From Burkholderiales bacterium (GTDB taxonomy: Bacteria; Pseudomonadota; Gammaproteobacteria; Burkholderiales; SG8-39), in the NCBI GenBank assembly GCA_016649475.1, contig JAENXP010000063.1, positions 1 to 8,740 of the forward strand: a stretch of 8,740 nt of DNA, written 5' to 3'. The notes below the pieces were generated by a model. It had not been told where the DNA came from and did no database searches. It saw only the letters and a list, made by a program, of their open reading frames with translations. How positions within the stretch are numbered: the first letter of the stretch is position 1; the number at the start of each line of letters is the position of its first letter. Made by a program: the position numbers and the translations under genes. Positions 1 to 6,821 of this stretch are shown one piece after another.

Positions 1-644
1 CCGCCGGCGGCACGCATCAGCTCGCGCGCCATGTACATGTCGGCGGCGTTCTTGGGGAACGACACGGCGAGGAAATCGGCCTCGAGCTTCGCCGCCGTAC
101 GGATATCGTCCATGTCCTTGGAGGTGAGCGCCGGCGCCGACAATCCCCCGCCCTGGCGGTTGATGCCCTTGCGGTTGGACAGCGTCCCGCCCACCAGCAC
201 GATGCACTCGATGGTGGTCGGTCCAAGGCGCTCGACGCGCATCGTGACTCGCCCGTCGTTGAGCAGCAAGGTGTCACCGGGGGCGACGTCGTTGACCAGT
301 TCCGGATAGTCGAGACCGACCCGCTCGCGGTTGCCGACTTCGCACTCGACGTCGAACGTGAAGCGCTCGCCGCTGACCAGTTCGACCTTGCCGTCGGCAA
401 ACGTCCCGATCCTGATCTTCGGGCCCTGCAGGTCGGCCAATACGCCGATGTCGCGTCCCAGCCGCGTGGCAATCTCGCGCACGATCCTGATCGTCTCCGT
501 GTGCTCCTCGAGCGAGCCGTGGGAGAAATTGACCCGCATGACGTTGACCCCGGCCTGGATCAGGCGCTCGATCATCTCGGGCGAATTGGACGCCGGCCCC
601 AGCGTGGCGACTATCTTGGTGGCTCGGGGCAAAGACTCGATCAT
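1..644 (-). CDS. pyk: Pyruvate kinase, N-terminal part (runs off the window)
   Basis: Pyruvate kinase transfers phosphate from phosphoenolpyruvate to ADP, giving pyruvate and ATP in the cytosol. Here it would drain triose made by the CBB cycle towards pyruvate. About 214 codons are present and the C-terminal half is cut by the window edge. The visible part shows the family signature from the start: RATKIVATLGPAS (residues 7-19), NVMRVNFSHGS (34-44, including the active-site Arg and Asn) and DLQGPKIRIG (71-80). The lid (B) domain follows, then LSNRKGINRQGGG (155-167), and the strand FLAVSFPKNAAD (191-202) marks the return to the barrel. The catalytic Lys, the Mg-binding Glu/Asp and the allosteric C domain lie beyond position 1. 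The ATG is preceded by AAGGA five bases upstream. It lies 50 bp after pgk. In many betaproteobacterial cbb clusters pgk, pyk and a class II aldolase gene are adjacent, so cbbA may follow outside the window (inference). Confidence 0.95.
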   Translation of the reverse strand, partial: MIESLPRATKIVATLGPASNSPEMIERLIQAGVNVMRVNFSHGSLEEHTETIRIVREIATRLGRDIGVLADLQGPKIRIGTFADGKVELVSGERFTFDVECEVGNRERVGLDYPELVNDVAPGDTLLLNDGRVTMRVERLGPTTIECIVLVGGTLSNRKGINRQGGGLSAPALTSKDMDDIRTAAKLEADFLAVSFPKNAADMYMARELMRAAG

Positions 645-652
645 GTCAGTCC

Positions 653-677
653 TTGTATTGGTTGCGTCAACCAACAA
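653..677 (-). repeat. Palindrome/hairpin between pgk and pyk
   Basis: The perfect inverted repeat TTGGTTG-ACG-CAACCAA (658-674) has 7-bp arms and a 3-base centre. It extends after a 2-base bulge by a further TTG/CAA pair (653-655 with 675-677). It sits in the 50-bp pgk-pyk gap, and the outer arm overlaps the pyk Shine-Dalgarno AAGGA (650-654). No T-tract follows, so it is not a standard intrinsic terminator. It could be an operator for a dimeric regulator or an mRNA hairpin that tunes pyk translation or mRNA stability. The repeat is seen directly; its function is unknown. Confidence 0.5.
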
Positions 678-694
678 GATACTTGGATTCGGGC

Positions 695-1867
695 TCAGGC
701 GCGCGCCCGCAGCGCCGCCACTGCCGGCAGTTCCCGGCCCTCGAGGAATTCCAGGAAAGCTCCACCGCCCGTAGAGATGTAACCGACCCGGTCGGTAATG
801 CCGAACTTGGCGATCGCCGCCAGGGTGTCGCCGCCCCCGGCAATCGAGAAAGCGCTCGAAGCGGCAATGGCTGCGGCCAGCGCGCGGGTTCCCCCGGCAA
901 ACGCCTCATGCTCGAAAACGCCGATCGGTCCATTCCAGACGATCGTGCCCGCGCCAGCGATCATCGCTCCCAGTTCGGCCATCGTCTGGGGCCCGAAGTC
1001 GAGGATCCGGTCATTGCTGCCGACCTCAGCGACCGCCACCGTGCGGGCCACCGCGCGGGGGCTGAGATCGGTGGCCACCACCACGTCAACCGGCAAGGGC
1101 ACGGCCGCGTCGCGCGCCCTCATTGCCTTGATTATGCTGCGGGCCTCCTCGACCAGGTCGGGCTCGGCCAGCGAATCTCCGATGGCCACACCCTCGGCCA
1201 GCAGGAAGGTATTGGCGATGCCGCCGCCGACGATGAGTTGGTCCACCTTCTCGGCCAGAGCCGCCAGAATGGTGAGCTTGGTCGACACCTTGGACCCGGC
1301 AACTATAGCGATCAGCGGCGAGGCAGGATGCGCCAGCGCCTTGCCCAGGGCCTCGAGTTCCGCCGACATCAACGGCCCGGCACAGGCGACGGGCGCGTAC
1401 CTGGCCGCGCCGTGGGTCGTGGCTTCGGCGCGGTGCGCGGTGCCGAATGCGTCGTTGACATAGATGTCGCACAGCGCGGCGATGCGCCTGGCCAGCGCCT
1501 CGTCGTTCTTCTTCTCGCCCTTGTTGAAGCGGCAGTTCTCCAGCAGCACCACCTTGCCGGGTTCCACTTCCACGCCGTCCAGCCAGTCGCGCAGCAGCGG
1601 CACATCGACGCCGAGCAGTCCGGACAGGTGGCGCGCCACCGGCGCGAGCGATTCGGACTCGCTGAATTCTCCCTCCTTGGGGCGGCCGAAATGCGAGGTC
1701 AGCATCAGGCGCGCGCCGGCGGCGAGCGCAAAGCGGATGCCCGGCAGCGCCGCGCGTATGCGCGTGTCGTCGCCGATCTTGCCGTCCTTCGCAGGCACAT
1801 TGAAGTCCACGCGTATCAGCACGCGCTTGCCGCTCAGGTCGAGGTCGGTCATTTTCAGGATAGCCAT
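695..1867 (-). CDS. cbbK: Phosphoglycerate kinase
   Basis: Phosphoglycerate kinase (pgk) phosphorylates 3-phosphoglycerate with ATP to 1,3-bisphosphoglycerate, the first reductive step of the CBB cycle, and runs in reverse in glycolysis. It is cytosolic. The 390 residues match the usual bacterial length of about 390-400. Visible motifs are the PGK signature RVDFNVP (19-25), substrate-binding SHFGRPK (58-64), [15 protein letters not shown] (108-122), [11 protein letters not shown] (136-146) and the nucleotide-binding region GSKVSTKL (191-198). These are followed by WNGPIGVFE (311-319) and GGGDT (344-348). The ATG has a strong AAGGAG six bases upstream (1874-1879). It starts 36 bp after the crotonase stop and ends 50 bp before pyk, which indicates co-transcription. 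No frameshift or missing key residue is apparent. Confidence 0.97.
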   Translation of the reverse strand: MAILKMTDLDLSGKRVLIRVDFNVPAKDGKIGDDTRIRAALPGIRFALAAGARLMLTSHFGRPKEGEFSESESLAPVARHLSGLLGVDVPLLRDWLDGVEVEPGKVVLLENCRFNKGEKKNDEALARRIAALCDIYVNDAFGTAHRAEATTHGAARYAPVACAGPLMSAELEALGKALAHPASPLIAIVAGSKVSTKLTILAALAEKVDQLIVGGGIANTFLLAEGVAIGDSLAEPDLVEEARSIIKAMRARDAAVPLPVDVVVATDLSPRAVARTVAVAEVGSNDRILDFGPQTMAELGAMIAGAGTIVWNGPIGVFEHEAFAGGTRALAAAIAASSAFSIAGGGDTLAAIAKFGITDRVGYISTGGGAFLEFLEGRELPAVAALRARA

Positions 1868-1903
1868 GTCGTTCTCCTTGCAGATTTGGGGATGCTGCCG
1901 CGG

Positions 1904-2677
1904 CTAACCGGGCATTTTCCTGCGCGCGAAAAATTCGCTCATCACCCGTTGCGGCTCACCGCTTGCATAAAGCGCTTTTTGCGCGCGCCTGGCCGCGGCG
2001 AGCGCGGCGTCGAAACCGGGCTGCGACAGTTCGCGCAAGCGCGCCTTGGTGGCGGCGTAGGCGGCCGCGGGCATCTGCGCCAGTTCGCGCGCCAGCCGGA
2101 TTGCGCGTTCGAGCACTTCGGCTTGCGGCACCAGATGATTGACCAGGCCGATTTCGTGCGCGCGTTGGCCGAAAAGCAGCTCACCCGACAGCGACAGCTG
2201 CTGGTTGAGCGACAGCGGAAGCTGCAAACTCATCAGATAGGTGCCGACGATGCTCGCCAGACCGGCGCGGATCTCGGGTTGCCCGATGCGCAGCCCGGCA
2301 TAGCCCACGCGCAGATCGCAGCAAAGGGCGATCTGGAAGCCGGCGCCGGCCGCCACGCCGTTCAGCGCGGCGACCAGCGGCTTGTCGAAATCGCGCACCG
2401 ATTGGTACATTGCGTGCTGGCGCACCAGCCAGACCTCCACCCCGTCCACTGTCAGATCCAGCGCCTCGCGCAGGTCCTGCCCGGCGCAAAATGCGCGCTC
2501 GCCTGCGCCGGCGATTACCGCCGCCTTCACTTCGGCGTCCGCATTGAGCGTGTGCAGCGCCGCGGTGAGCGCCGCGCGCAACTCGGCGTCGACCGCGTTC
2601 AGCGCCGCCGGGCGGTTGAGGGTAAGCAGCGCGACGCCGTCGCGCGTTTCGATCAGGACCGGAGCCGCGGCGGCCAC
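1904..2677 (-). CDS. Crotonase-fold protein (enoyl-CoA hydratase/isomerase family)
   Basis: This 257-residue protein has normal length for the crotonase superfamily, whose members act on acyl-CoA thioesters in the cytosol. Visible features are the N-terminal strand VALLTLNRPAALNAVD (15-30), the oxyanion-hole segment RAFCAGQDL (61-69), the second segment NGVAAGAGFQIALCCDL (106-122) and GQPEIRAG (132-139). A C-terminal helical region ends in FFARRKMPG. Aligned by eye to rat mitochondrial hydratase, the Glu164 equivalent is present (E135), but the Glu144 equivalent is Gln (Q115), with the same 20-residue spacing. A classical hydratase mechanism is therefore doubtful; an isomerase or another crotonase activity is possible. 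The start is GTG, 7 bp after the gap stop and without a clear Shine-Dalgarno sequence, suggesting translational coupling. Two ATGs just upstream are out of frame. It lies between cbbG and cbbK and is not a known CBB enzyme. The family call is firm; the substrate is unknown. Confidence 0.88.
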   Translation of the reverse strand: MAAAAPVLIETRDGVALLTLNRPAALNAVDAELRAALTAALHTLNADAEVKAAVIAGAGERAFCAGQDLREALDLTVDGVEVWLVRQHAMYQSVRDFDKPLVAALNGVAAGAGFQIALCCDLRVGYAGLRIGQPEIRAGLASIVGTYLMSLQLPLSLNQQLSLSGELLFGQRAHEIGLVNHLVPQAEVLERAIRLARELAQMPAAAYAATKARLRELSQPGFDAALAAARRAQKALYASGEPQRVMSEFFARRKMPG

Positions 2678-2684
2678 TGCCGCA

Positions 2685-3698
2685 TCATTTCGCGTTCATG
2701 TACGCAACTGTCGTATCCAGCATGCGGTTGCTGAATCCCCACTCGTTGTCGTACCAGGAGGACACTTTCACCAGCGTACCGTTCGACACCTTGGTCAGCG
2801 TGGAATCGAAAATGCTGGAATGCGGATTGTGGTTGAAGTCCACCGACACCAGCGGATCCTGGTTGTAGGCGAGTATGCCTTTCAGGCTGCCTTCGGCCGA
2901 TTCCTTCATGATCTTGTTGATTTCCTCTACGCTGGTCGCGCGCTGGGCGACGAAGGACAGGTCGACCACGGAAACGTTGATCGTGGGCACGCGTATGGCG
3001 TAGCCGTCGAGCTTGCCGTTCAGTTCCGGCAGTACCAGGCCCACGGCCGCAGCCGCGCCGGTCTTGGTCGGGATCATGGACTGGGTGGCCGAGCGTGCGC
3101 GGCGCAGGTCTTCATGATAGACATCGGTCAGCACCTGGTCGTTGGTATAGGCGTGGATGGTGGTCATCAGGCCGCAGACGAGGCCAATCTTGTCGTGCAG
3201 CGGTTTGACCATCGGCGCCAGGCAGTTGGTGGTGCAGGACGCGTTCGAAATCACCGTGTGCGCGGCCTTCAGCACATTATGGTTGACTCCATAGACGATG
3301 GTGGCATCGACGTCCTTGCCGCCGGGGGCGGAGAGGATGACTTTTTTCGCGCCCGCCTTGAGGTGTGCACCCGCCTTCTCCTTGCTGTTGAACAGCCCGG
3401 TGCATTCCATCACCACGTCCACGCCCATCTCGGCCCAGGGCAGTTCAGCCGGATTGCGTACGGCGCAAACGCGGATCTTGTCGCCGTTCACGACCATGAA
3501 GTCGCCCTCGACCGCGACCGTGCCGGGGAACTTGCCGTGAGTGGTGTCATAGCGGGTCAGGTGGGCATTGGTCTGGGCGTTGCCCAGGTCGTTGACGGCG
3601 ACGAACTGGATATCGTGCTTTTTGCCACCCTCATAGAACGCGCGCACGATGTTGCGTCCGATGCGGCCGTAGCCATTGATTGCGACTTTGATGGTCAT
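2685..3698 (-). CDS. cbbG: Glyceraldehyde-3-phosphate dehydrogenase, type I
   Basis: GAPDH (gap) interconverts 1,3-bisphosphoglycerate and glyceraldehyde 3-phosphate with NAD(P)(H). It catalyses the reductive step of the CBB cycle and works in glycolysis and gluconeogenesis as a cytosolic tetramer. The 337 residues match the family. The Rossmann fold opens with INGYGRIGR (7-15). Asp37 in VNDLGN sits at the end of the second strand, where an Asp usually favours NAD over NADP; this is suggestive, because some dual-cofactor enzymes keep it. The active site is SNASCTTN (151-158, catalytic C155) with H182 in [19 protein letters not shown] (314-325) is the conserved C-terminal motif. The ATG is preceded by AGGAG six bases upstream (3705-3709). 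A 119-bp regulatory-looking gap separates it from cbbT, so it may have its own promoter as well as read-through. Its stop is 7 bp before the crotonase GTG. Confidence 0.97.
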   Translation of the reverse strand: MTIKVAINGYGRIGRNIVRAFYEGGKKHDIQFVAVNDLGNAQTNAHLTRYDTTHGKFPGTVAVEGDFMVVNGDKIRVCAVRNPAELPWAEMGVDVVMECTGLFNSKEKAGAHLKAGAKKVILSAPGGKDVDATIVYGVNHNVLKAAHTVISNASCTTNCLAPMVKPLHDKIGLVCGLMTTIHAYTNDQVLTDVYHEDLRRARSATQSMIPTKTGAAAAVGLVLPELNGKLDGYAIRVPTINVSVVDLSFVAQRATSVEEINKIMKESAEGSLKGILAYNQDPLVSVDFNHNPHSSIFDSTLTKVSNGTLVKVSSWYDNEWGFSNRMLDTTVAYMNAK

Positions 3699-3707
3699 GA
3701 TTTGCTC

Positions 3708-3743
3708 CTAGCGAAAAAATTGAACCACAGGCTCACTCGGCAT
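3708..3743 (-). other. Possible 11-codon leader ORF upstream of gap
   Basis: Within the gap leader an ATG at 3743-3741 opens a frame reading MPSEPVVQFFR and closes with TAG at 3710-3708. The TAG overlaps the gap Shine-Dalgarno AGGAG (3709-3705). The ATG lies about where transcription would begin from the candidate -10 at 3751-3756, so it would be leaderless or nearly so. No Shine-Dalgarno sequence is visible for it. An ORF this short is expected by chance; it is listed only because its stop overlaps the next ribosome binding site and it spans the hairpin and T-tract. Confidence 0.15.
3714..3735 (-). terminator. Weak terminator-like hairpin in the gap leader
   Basis: Read on the minus strand, TGAGCC-TGT-GGTTCA (3735-3721) can form a 6-bp stem with one G-U pair and a 3-base loop. 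It is followed by A and then six T residues (3719-3714). This has the shape of an intrinsic terminator, but the stem is short. It lies after cbbT and just before the gap ribosome binding site, so it could partly end cbbT transcripts or act as an attenuator for gap. The base pairing is read from the sequence; activity is unproven. Confidence 0.3.
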
Positions 3744-3750
3744 AGATGCA

Positions 3751-3792
3751 GATATACACGGATCGATGCGGACTCCGTTTGAGCAAGATCAA
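3751..3792 (-). promoter_or_regulatory. Candidate FNR/CRP-family activated promoter upstream of gap
   Basis: The minus strand carries TTGATCTTGCTCAA (3792-3779), which matches the FNR/ANR/DNR consensus TTGAT-N4-ATCAA at 9 of 10 specified positions. After a 22-base gap comes TATATC (3756-3751), a four-of-six match to the sigma70 -10 element. If TATATC occupies -12 to -7, the site is centred at -41.5, the standard position for class II activation by this family. No good -35 hexamer is needed in that arrangement and none is seen. The match and spacing are seen directly; regulation by oxygen, nitric oxide or another signal is inference. Confidence 0.35.
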
Positions 3793-3817
3793 TCCGCGGG
3801 AACCTGACAGGATACGC

Positions 3818-5809
3818 TCAGATCACACTTTTCACCGCTGCCACTACATTGTCCACGGTAAAACCAAAGTATTTGAACAGTTCCGGACCCGGAGCGGATT
3901 CGCCATAGCGGTCGATGCCGATCACCGCCCCTTCCAGGCCCACGTATTTGCGCCAGTAGTCGGACACGCCCGCCTCGACTGCGACGCGCGGCACGCCGCG
4001 CGGCAGCACGGCATCACGGTAAGCCGCGTCCTGGCGGTCGAAAACGCTGGTCGAAGGCATGGACACCACGCGCGCGCGTACGCCCTCTTCAGCAAGTCTG
4101 GCCTGCGCGCCCATGGCGAGCTGCACTTCAGAGCCGGTCGCCAGAATCAGCGCCTGCGGCGCACCCGCGCAATCCGCCAGCACATAGGCGCCGCGCGCGA
4201 CCCCGGCGAGCGCTGCAGCGTCGCGTTTCTGGAACGGCAAATTCTGGCGCGAGAACACCAGCGCGCTCGGGCCATCGCGCCGTTCGACCGCGCTGACCCA
4301 GGCCTGCGCCGATTCCACGGTATCGCAGGGCCGCCACAGGTCCAGGCCGGGCATCAGCCGCAGGCTCGATACATGCTCGACCGACTGGTGGGTCGGGCCG
4401 TCCTCGCCCAGGCCGATCGAGTCGTGGGTGAACACGAACAGGTTGCGCAGCTTCATCAGCGCCGCCATGCGCAGCGCGTTGCGCTCGTAGTCGGAGAAGG
4501 TGAGGAAAGTACCGCTGAACGGCAGGAATCCGCCGTGCAGCGCCATGCCGTTGGTGATGGCCGCCATGCCGAACTCGCGCACGCCATAGGATAGATAGTT
4601 GCCGCCGCCGGTCGCAGTTACAGTTTTCGCGGCCGACCAGTTGGTGAGGTTCGACCCGGTGAGATCGGCCGAACCGCCAACGAATTCCGGCAGCACCGGA
4701 GCCAGGCCCTCGATCGCGATTTGCGAAGCCTTGCGCGTGGCGACGGTCTCCGCCTTGGCGTTGATCTGCGCCAGCAGCGTGCCGCAATGCGCCTTCCAGT
4801 TCGCCGGCAACTCCCCCGTCGTGCGCCGTTTGAACTCGCGCGCGAGTTCGGCATGTTGCTTTTCGTAGGCTGCGAAGCGCTCGCTCCATGCGCCTTCGAA
4901 CTCGGCGCCGCGCGCTTTCGCATCCCAGCCCTCGTAGACGCTCTGCGGCACCTCGAACGGCGGGTGGCTCCAGCCGATCGCCGCACGCGTGGCCGCAACC
5001 TCTTCGGCACCGAGGGCTTCGCCGTGCGCCTTCGCGGTACCGGCACGCTTGGGCGAGCCCCTGCCGATGACCGTCTTGCAGCAGATGAGGCTAGGCCGGT
5101 CCGGCACCGCCTTGGCCGCGCTGATAGCCCGGTCCACCGCATCGACATCGTGGCCGTCCACCGCGGCGATTACGTGCCAGCCATAGGCTTCGAAGCGCCC
5201 GGGCGTATCGTCGGTGAACCAGCCCTGCACCTTGCCGTCGATGGAGATGCCGTTGTCGTCGTAGAGCGCAATCAGCTTGTTCAGGCGCAGCGTGCCGGCG
5301 AGCGAGCAGGCCTCGTGCGAAATGCCCTCCATCAGGCAGCCGTCGCCGAGGAACACATAGGTGTAGTGGTCTACGATGGGCAAGTCCGGCCGGTTGAACT
5401 CTGCGGCGAGCAGGCGCTCGGCGAGCGCCATGCCGACGGCGTTGGCGATGCCCTGCCCCAGCGGCCCGGTGGTGGTTTCCACACCCGGAGTCACGCCCAC
5501 TTCCGGGTGGCCCGGCGTCTTCGAGTGCAGCTGGCGAAAGCGCCGCAGTTCTTCCATCGGCAGGTCATAGCCGGTGAGGTGCAGCAGGGAGTAGAGCAGC
5601 ATCGAGCCGTGGCCGTTGGACAGCACGAAGCGGTCGCGGTCCGGCCAGTGCGGGTTGGCCGGATTGTGCCGGAGGTGGCGGTTCCACAATGCGAGCGCGA
5701 TATCCGCCATGCCCATGGGCATGCCCGGATGGCCGGAGTTGGCGGCCTGCACTGCGTCCATGGAAAGGGCGCGGATGGCGTTGGCTAGGTCTTTGCTGGT
5801 GGTTTTCAT
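3818..5809 (-). CDS. cbbT: Transketolase
   Basis: Transketolase moves two-carbon ketol units between sugar phosphates using thiamine diphosphate and a divalent cation. In the CBB cycle it acts on fructose-6-phosphate or sedoheptulose-7-phosphate plus glyceraldehyde-3-phosphate. The 663 residues match the full-length family and track the E. coli enzyme closely from the first residues. Visible features are [12 protein letters not shown] (22-33, with H27), [12 protein letters not shown] (59-70) and HSKTPGHPE (95-103). The ThDP/metal motif runs from GDG (155-157) to N186 in [10 protein letters not shown]. The pyrimidine domain has DLTGSN (382-387), catalytic Glu412 in [22 protein letters not shown] (438-452) and GEDGPTHQ (468-475). 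The ATG is fixed by N-terminal homology, yet the bases just upstream are a pyrimidine tract with no Shine-Dalgarno sequence. A 98-bp gap follows cbbP. No phosphoglycolate phosphatase gene (cbbZ) lies between it and gap, unlike in Cupriavidus necator. Confidence 0.97.
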   Translation of the reverse strand: MKTTSKDLANAIRALSMDAVQAANSGHPGMPMGMADIALALWNRHLRHNPANPHWPDRDRFVLSNGHGSMLLYSLLHLTGYDLPMEELRRFRQLHSKTPGHPEVGVTPGVETTTGPLGQGIANAVGMALAERLLAAEFNRPDLPIVDHYTYVFLGDGCLMEGISHEACSLAGTLRLNKLIALYDDNGISIDGKVQGWFTDDTPGRFEAYGWHVIAAVDGHDVDAVDRAISAAKAVPDRPSLICCKTVIGRGSPKRAGTAKAHGEALGAEEVAATRAAIGWSHPPFEVPQSVYEGWDAKARGAEFEGAWSERFAAYEKQHAELAREFKRRTTGELPANWKAHCGTLLAQINAKAETVATRKASQIAIEGLAPVLPEFVGGSADLTGSNLTNWSAAKTVTATGGGNYLSYGVREFGMAAITNGMALHGGFLPFSGTFLTFSDYERNALRMAALMKLRNLFVFTHDSIGLGEDGPTHQSVEHVSSLRLMPGLDLWRPCDTVESAQAWVSAVERRDGPSALVFSRQNLPFQKRDAAALAGVARGAYVLADCAGAPQALILATGSEVQLAMGAQARLAEEGVRARVVSMPSTSVFDRQDAAYRDAVLPRGVPRVAVEAGVSDYWRKYVGLEGAVIGIDRYGESAPGPELFKYFGFTVDNVVAAVKSVI

Positions 5810-5833
5810 GGAGGGAGGGATGAAGGGAAGATG
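5810..5833 (-). promoter_or_regulatory. Pyrimidine-tract leader of cbbT lacking a Shine-Dalgarno sequence
   Basis: Directly upstream of the cbbT ATG the sense strand is almost all C and T, ending in TCCCTCCCTCC (5820-5810). No purine-rich ribosome binding site is present within 20 bases, whereas cbbF, cbbP, gap, pgk and pyk all have one. The tract contains CCTCC, the same sequence as the anti-Shine-Dalgarno of 16S rRNA. Its TCCCTCCC is exactly complementary to the cbbF ribosome binding site GGGAGGGA (7903-7896). Initiation may rely on ribosomal protein S1 or an unstructured short leader (inference). Confidence 0.55.
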
Positions 5834-5835
5834 AG

Positions 5836-5865
5836 ATTATCGTCGAAGCGGCGCGATTTTTCCAA
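5836..5865 (-). promoter_or_regulatory. Candidate sigma70-type promoter for cbbT
   Basis: The minus strand reads TTGGAA (5865-5860), an 18-base spacer, then GATAAT (5841-5836). These match the -35 consensus TTGACA at 4 of 6 and the -10 consensus TATAAT at 5 of 6, with acceptable spacing. A transcript would start about 20 bases before the cbbT ATG. The promoter lies in the longest gap of the upper half of the cluster, so cbbT and downstream glycolytic genes may be expressed independently of the autotrophy promoter (inference). Confidence 0.4.
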
Positions 5866-5869
5866 TGCG

Positions 5870-5886
5870 CGCGCCAAAATGGCGCG
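5870..5886 (-). repeat. GC-rich hairpin after cbbP
   Basis: On the minus strand CGCGCCA-TTT-TGGCGCG forms a perfect 7-bp inverted repeat with a 3-base loop, 21 bases after the cbbP stop. No T-tract follows, so it is not a classical intrinsic terminator. A 3' stabilising hairpin for the upstream cbbYFP transcript or a pause site is possible. It lies just upstream of the candidate cbbT promoter. The repeat is seen directly; its role is not known. Confidence 0.45.
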
Positions 5887-5907
5887 ATGCGCGAGACGGC
5901 GCCGCGC

Positions 5908-6780
5908 CTAGGAACGGCGCCTGCGGTCCATTAGCTGCAAGATCATCGGCGTGAATATCAGCTGCATCGCCAGCTCCATCTTGCCGCCGGGCACGACGAT
6001 GATATTGGGCCGCGACATGAACGAATCGTGCAGCATGGTGATCAGGTAGGGCAGGTCGATGCCCTTGGGATTGGCAAAGCGGATCACCAGGAAGCTCTCG
6101 TCCGCGCTGGGGATGTCGCGTGCAATGAACGGATTCGAAGTGTCGACCGTGGGCACACGCTGGAAATTGATATGCGTCTGCGCGAATTGCGGCACGATGT
6201 AATTTACGTAATCAGGCATGCGCCGCAATATGGTATCCACCACGGCCTCGGTGGAGTAACCCCGCGTCGCCTTGTCGCGGTGCAGCTTCTGGATCCATTC
6301 CAGATTGATCGTGGGCACCACGCCCACCAGCAGGTCGGCGTGGCGCGCGACGTTGACCTTTTCGGTGACCACCGCCCCGTGCAAGCCCTCGTAGAACAGG
6401 AGATCGGTGCCCTGCGGCACCTCCTCCCAGGGCGTGAACGTGCCCGGCTCCTGTCCGAAGGGCGCGGCCTCGGCCTCGTTGTGCAGATACTTGCGGCAGC
6501 GGCCGCCACCGCGCTCGCCATAGCTCGCGAACAGCGCCTCCAGTTCCTCGAACAGATTGGATTCCGCGCCGAAATGGCTGAAGTGGTTGTTGCCGCCTTG
6601 CGCCGCCGCGGTCATGGCTGCTTTCATCGCCGTGCGGTCGTGGCGGTGGAACGCGTCGCCCTCGATGATCGCGGCATTGATCTGCTCGCGGCGGAAAATG
6701 TGCTGGAAGGTGCGTGTCACCGAAGTGGTGCCGGCTCCGGACGAACCGGTGATTGCAATGACCGGGTGCTTGACTGACAT
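5908..6780 (-). CDS. cbbP: Phosphoribulokinase
   Basis: Phosphoribulokinase phosphorylates ribulose-5-phosphate with ATP to ribulose-1,5-bisphosphate, the RuBisCO substrate, and is diagnostic of the CBB cycle. The 290 residues match the bacterial (class I, octameric) type rather than the longer plant/cyanobacterial form. The P-loop is GSSGAGTTS (12-20). The catalytic-base Asp is D42 in EGDAFHRHDR (40-49). SHFGAESNLFEEL (68-80) and the Walker-B-like LLFYEGLHG (127-135, with E131) follow. HRDKATRGYSTEAVVDTILRRMPDY (167-191) lies in the substrate-binding region. The N-terminal redox-regulatory cysteine pair of the plant enzyme is absent; bacterial enzymes of this class are typically activated by NADH instead (family knowledge). 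The ATG has a strong GAGGAGGG six bases upstream (6787-6794). It starts 41 bp after cbbF. Confidence 0.98.
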   Translation of the reverse strand: MSVKHPVIAITGSSGAGTTSVTRTFQHIFRREQINAAIIEGDAFHRHDRTAMKAAMTAAAQGGNNHFSHFGAESNLFEELEALFASYGERGGGRCRKYLHNEAEAAPFGQEPGTFTPWEEVPQGTDLLFYEGLHGAVVTEKVNVARHADLLVGVVPTINLEWIQKLHRDKATRGYSTEAVVDTILRRMPDYVNYIVPQFAQTHINFQRVPTVDTSNPFIARDIPSADESFLVIRFANPKGIDLPYLITMLHDSFMSRPNIIVVPGGKMELAMQLIFTPMILQLMDRRRRS

Positions 6781-6821
6781 GGTTTGCCCTCCTCGTTCTT
6801 ATTGGTTCCCGCCGGCGCTCA

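Noticed and set aside
2683..2688. ATG codons overlapping the gap stop as alternative crotonase starts
   Set aside because: Both ATGs (2688-2686 and 2685-2683) are out of frame with the crotonase reading frame; the in-frame GTG at 2677 is the only fitting start.
653..2734. A 693-codon open frame on the plus strand
   Set aside because: It lies antisense to pgk and the crotonase gene, both of which have clear family motifs. Long antisense frames are expected in GC-rich genes. Its translation is Arg/Gln/His-rich with no recognisable domain.
2382..3782. Plus-strand open frame of 466 codons, and similar ones at 3746-4594, 4721-5788 and 6028-6777
   Set aside because: All are antisense shadows of GAPDH, transketolase and phosphoribulokinase with His/Val/Gly-rich low-information translations and no own ribosome binding context.
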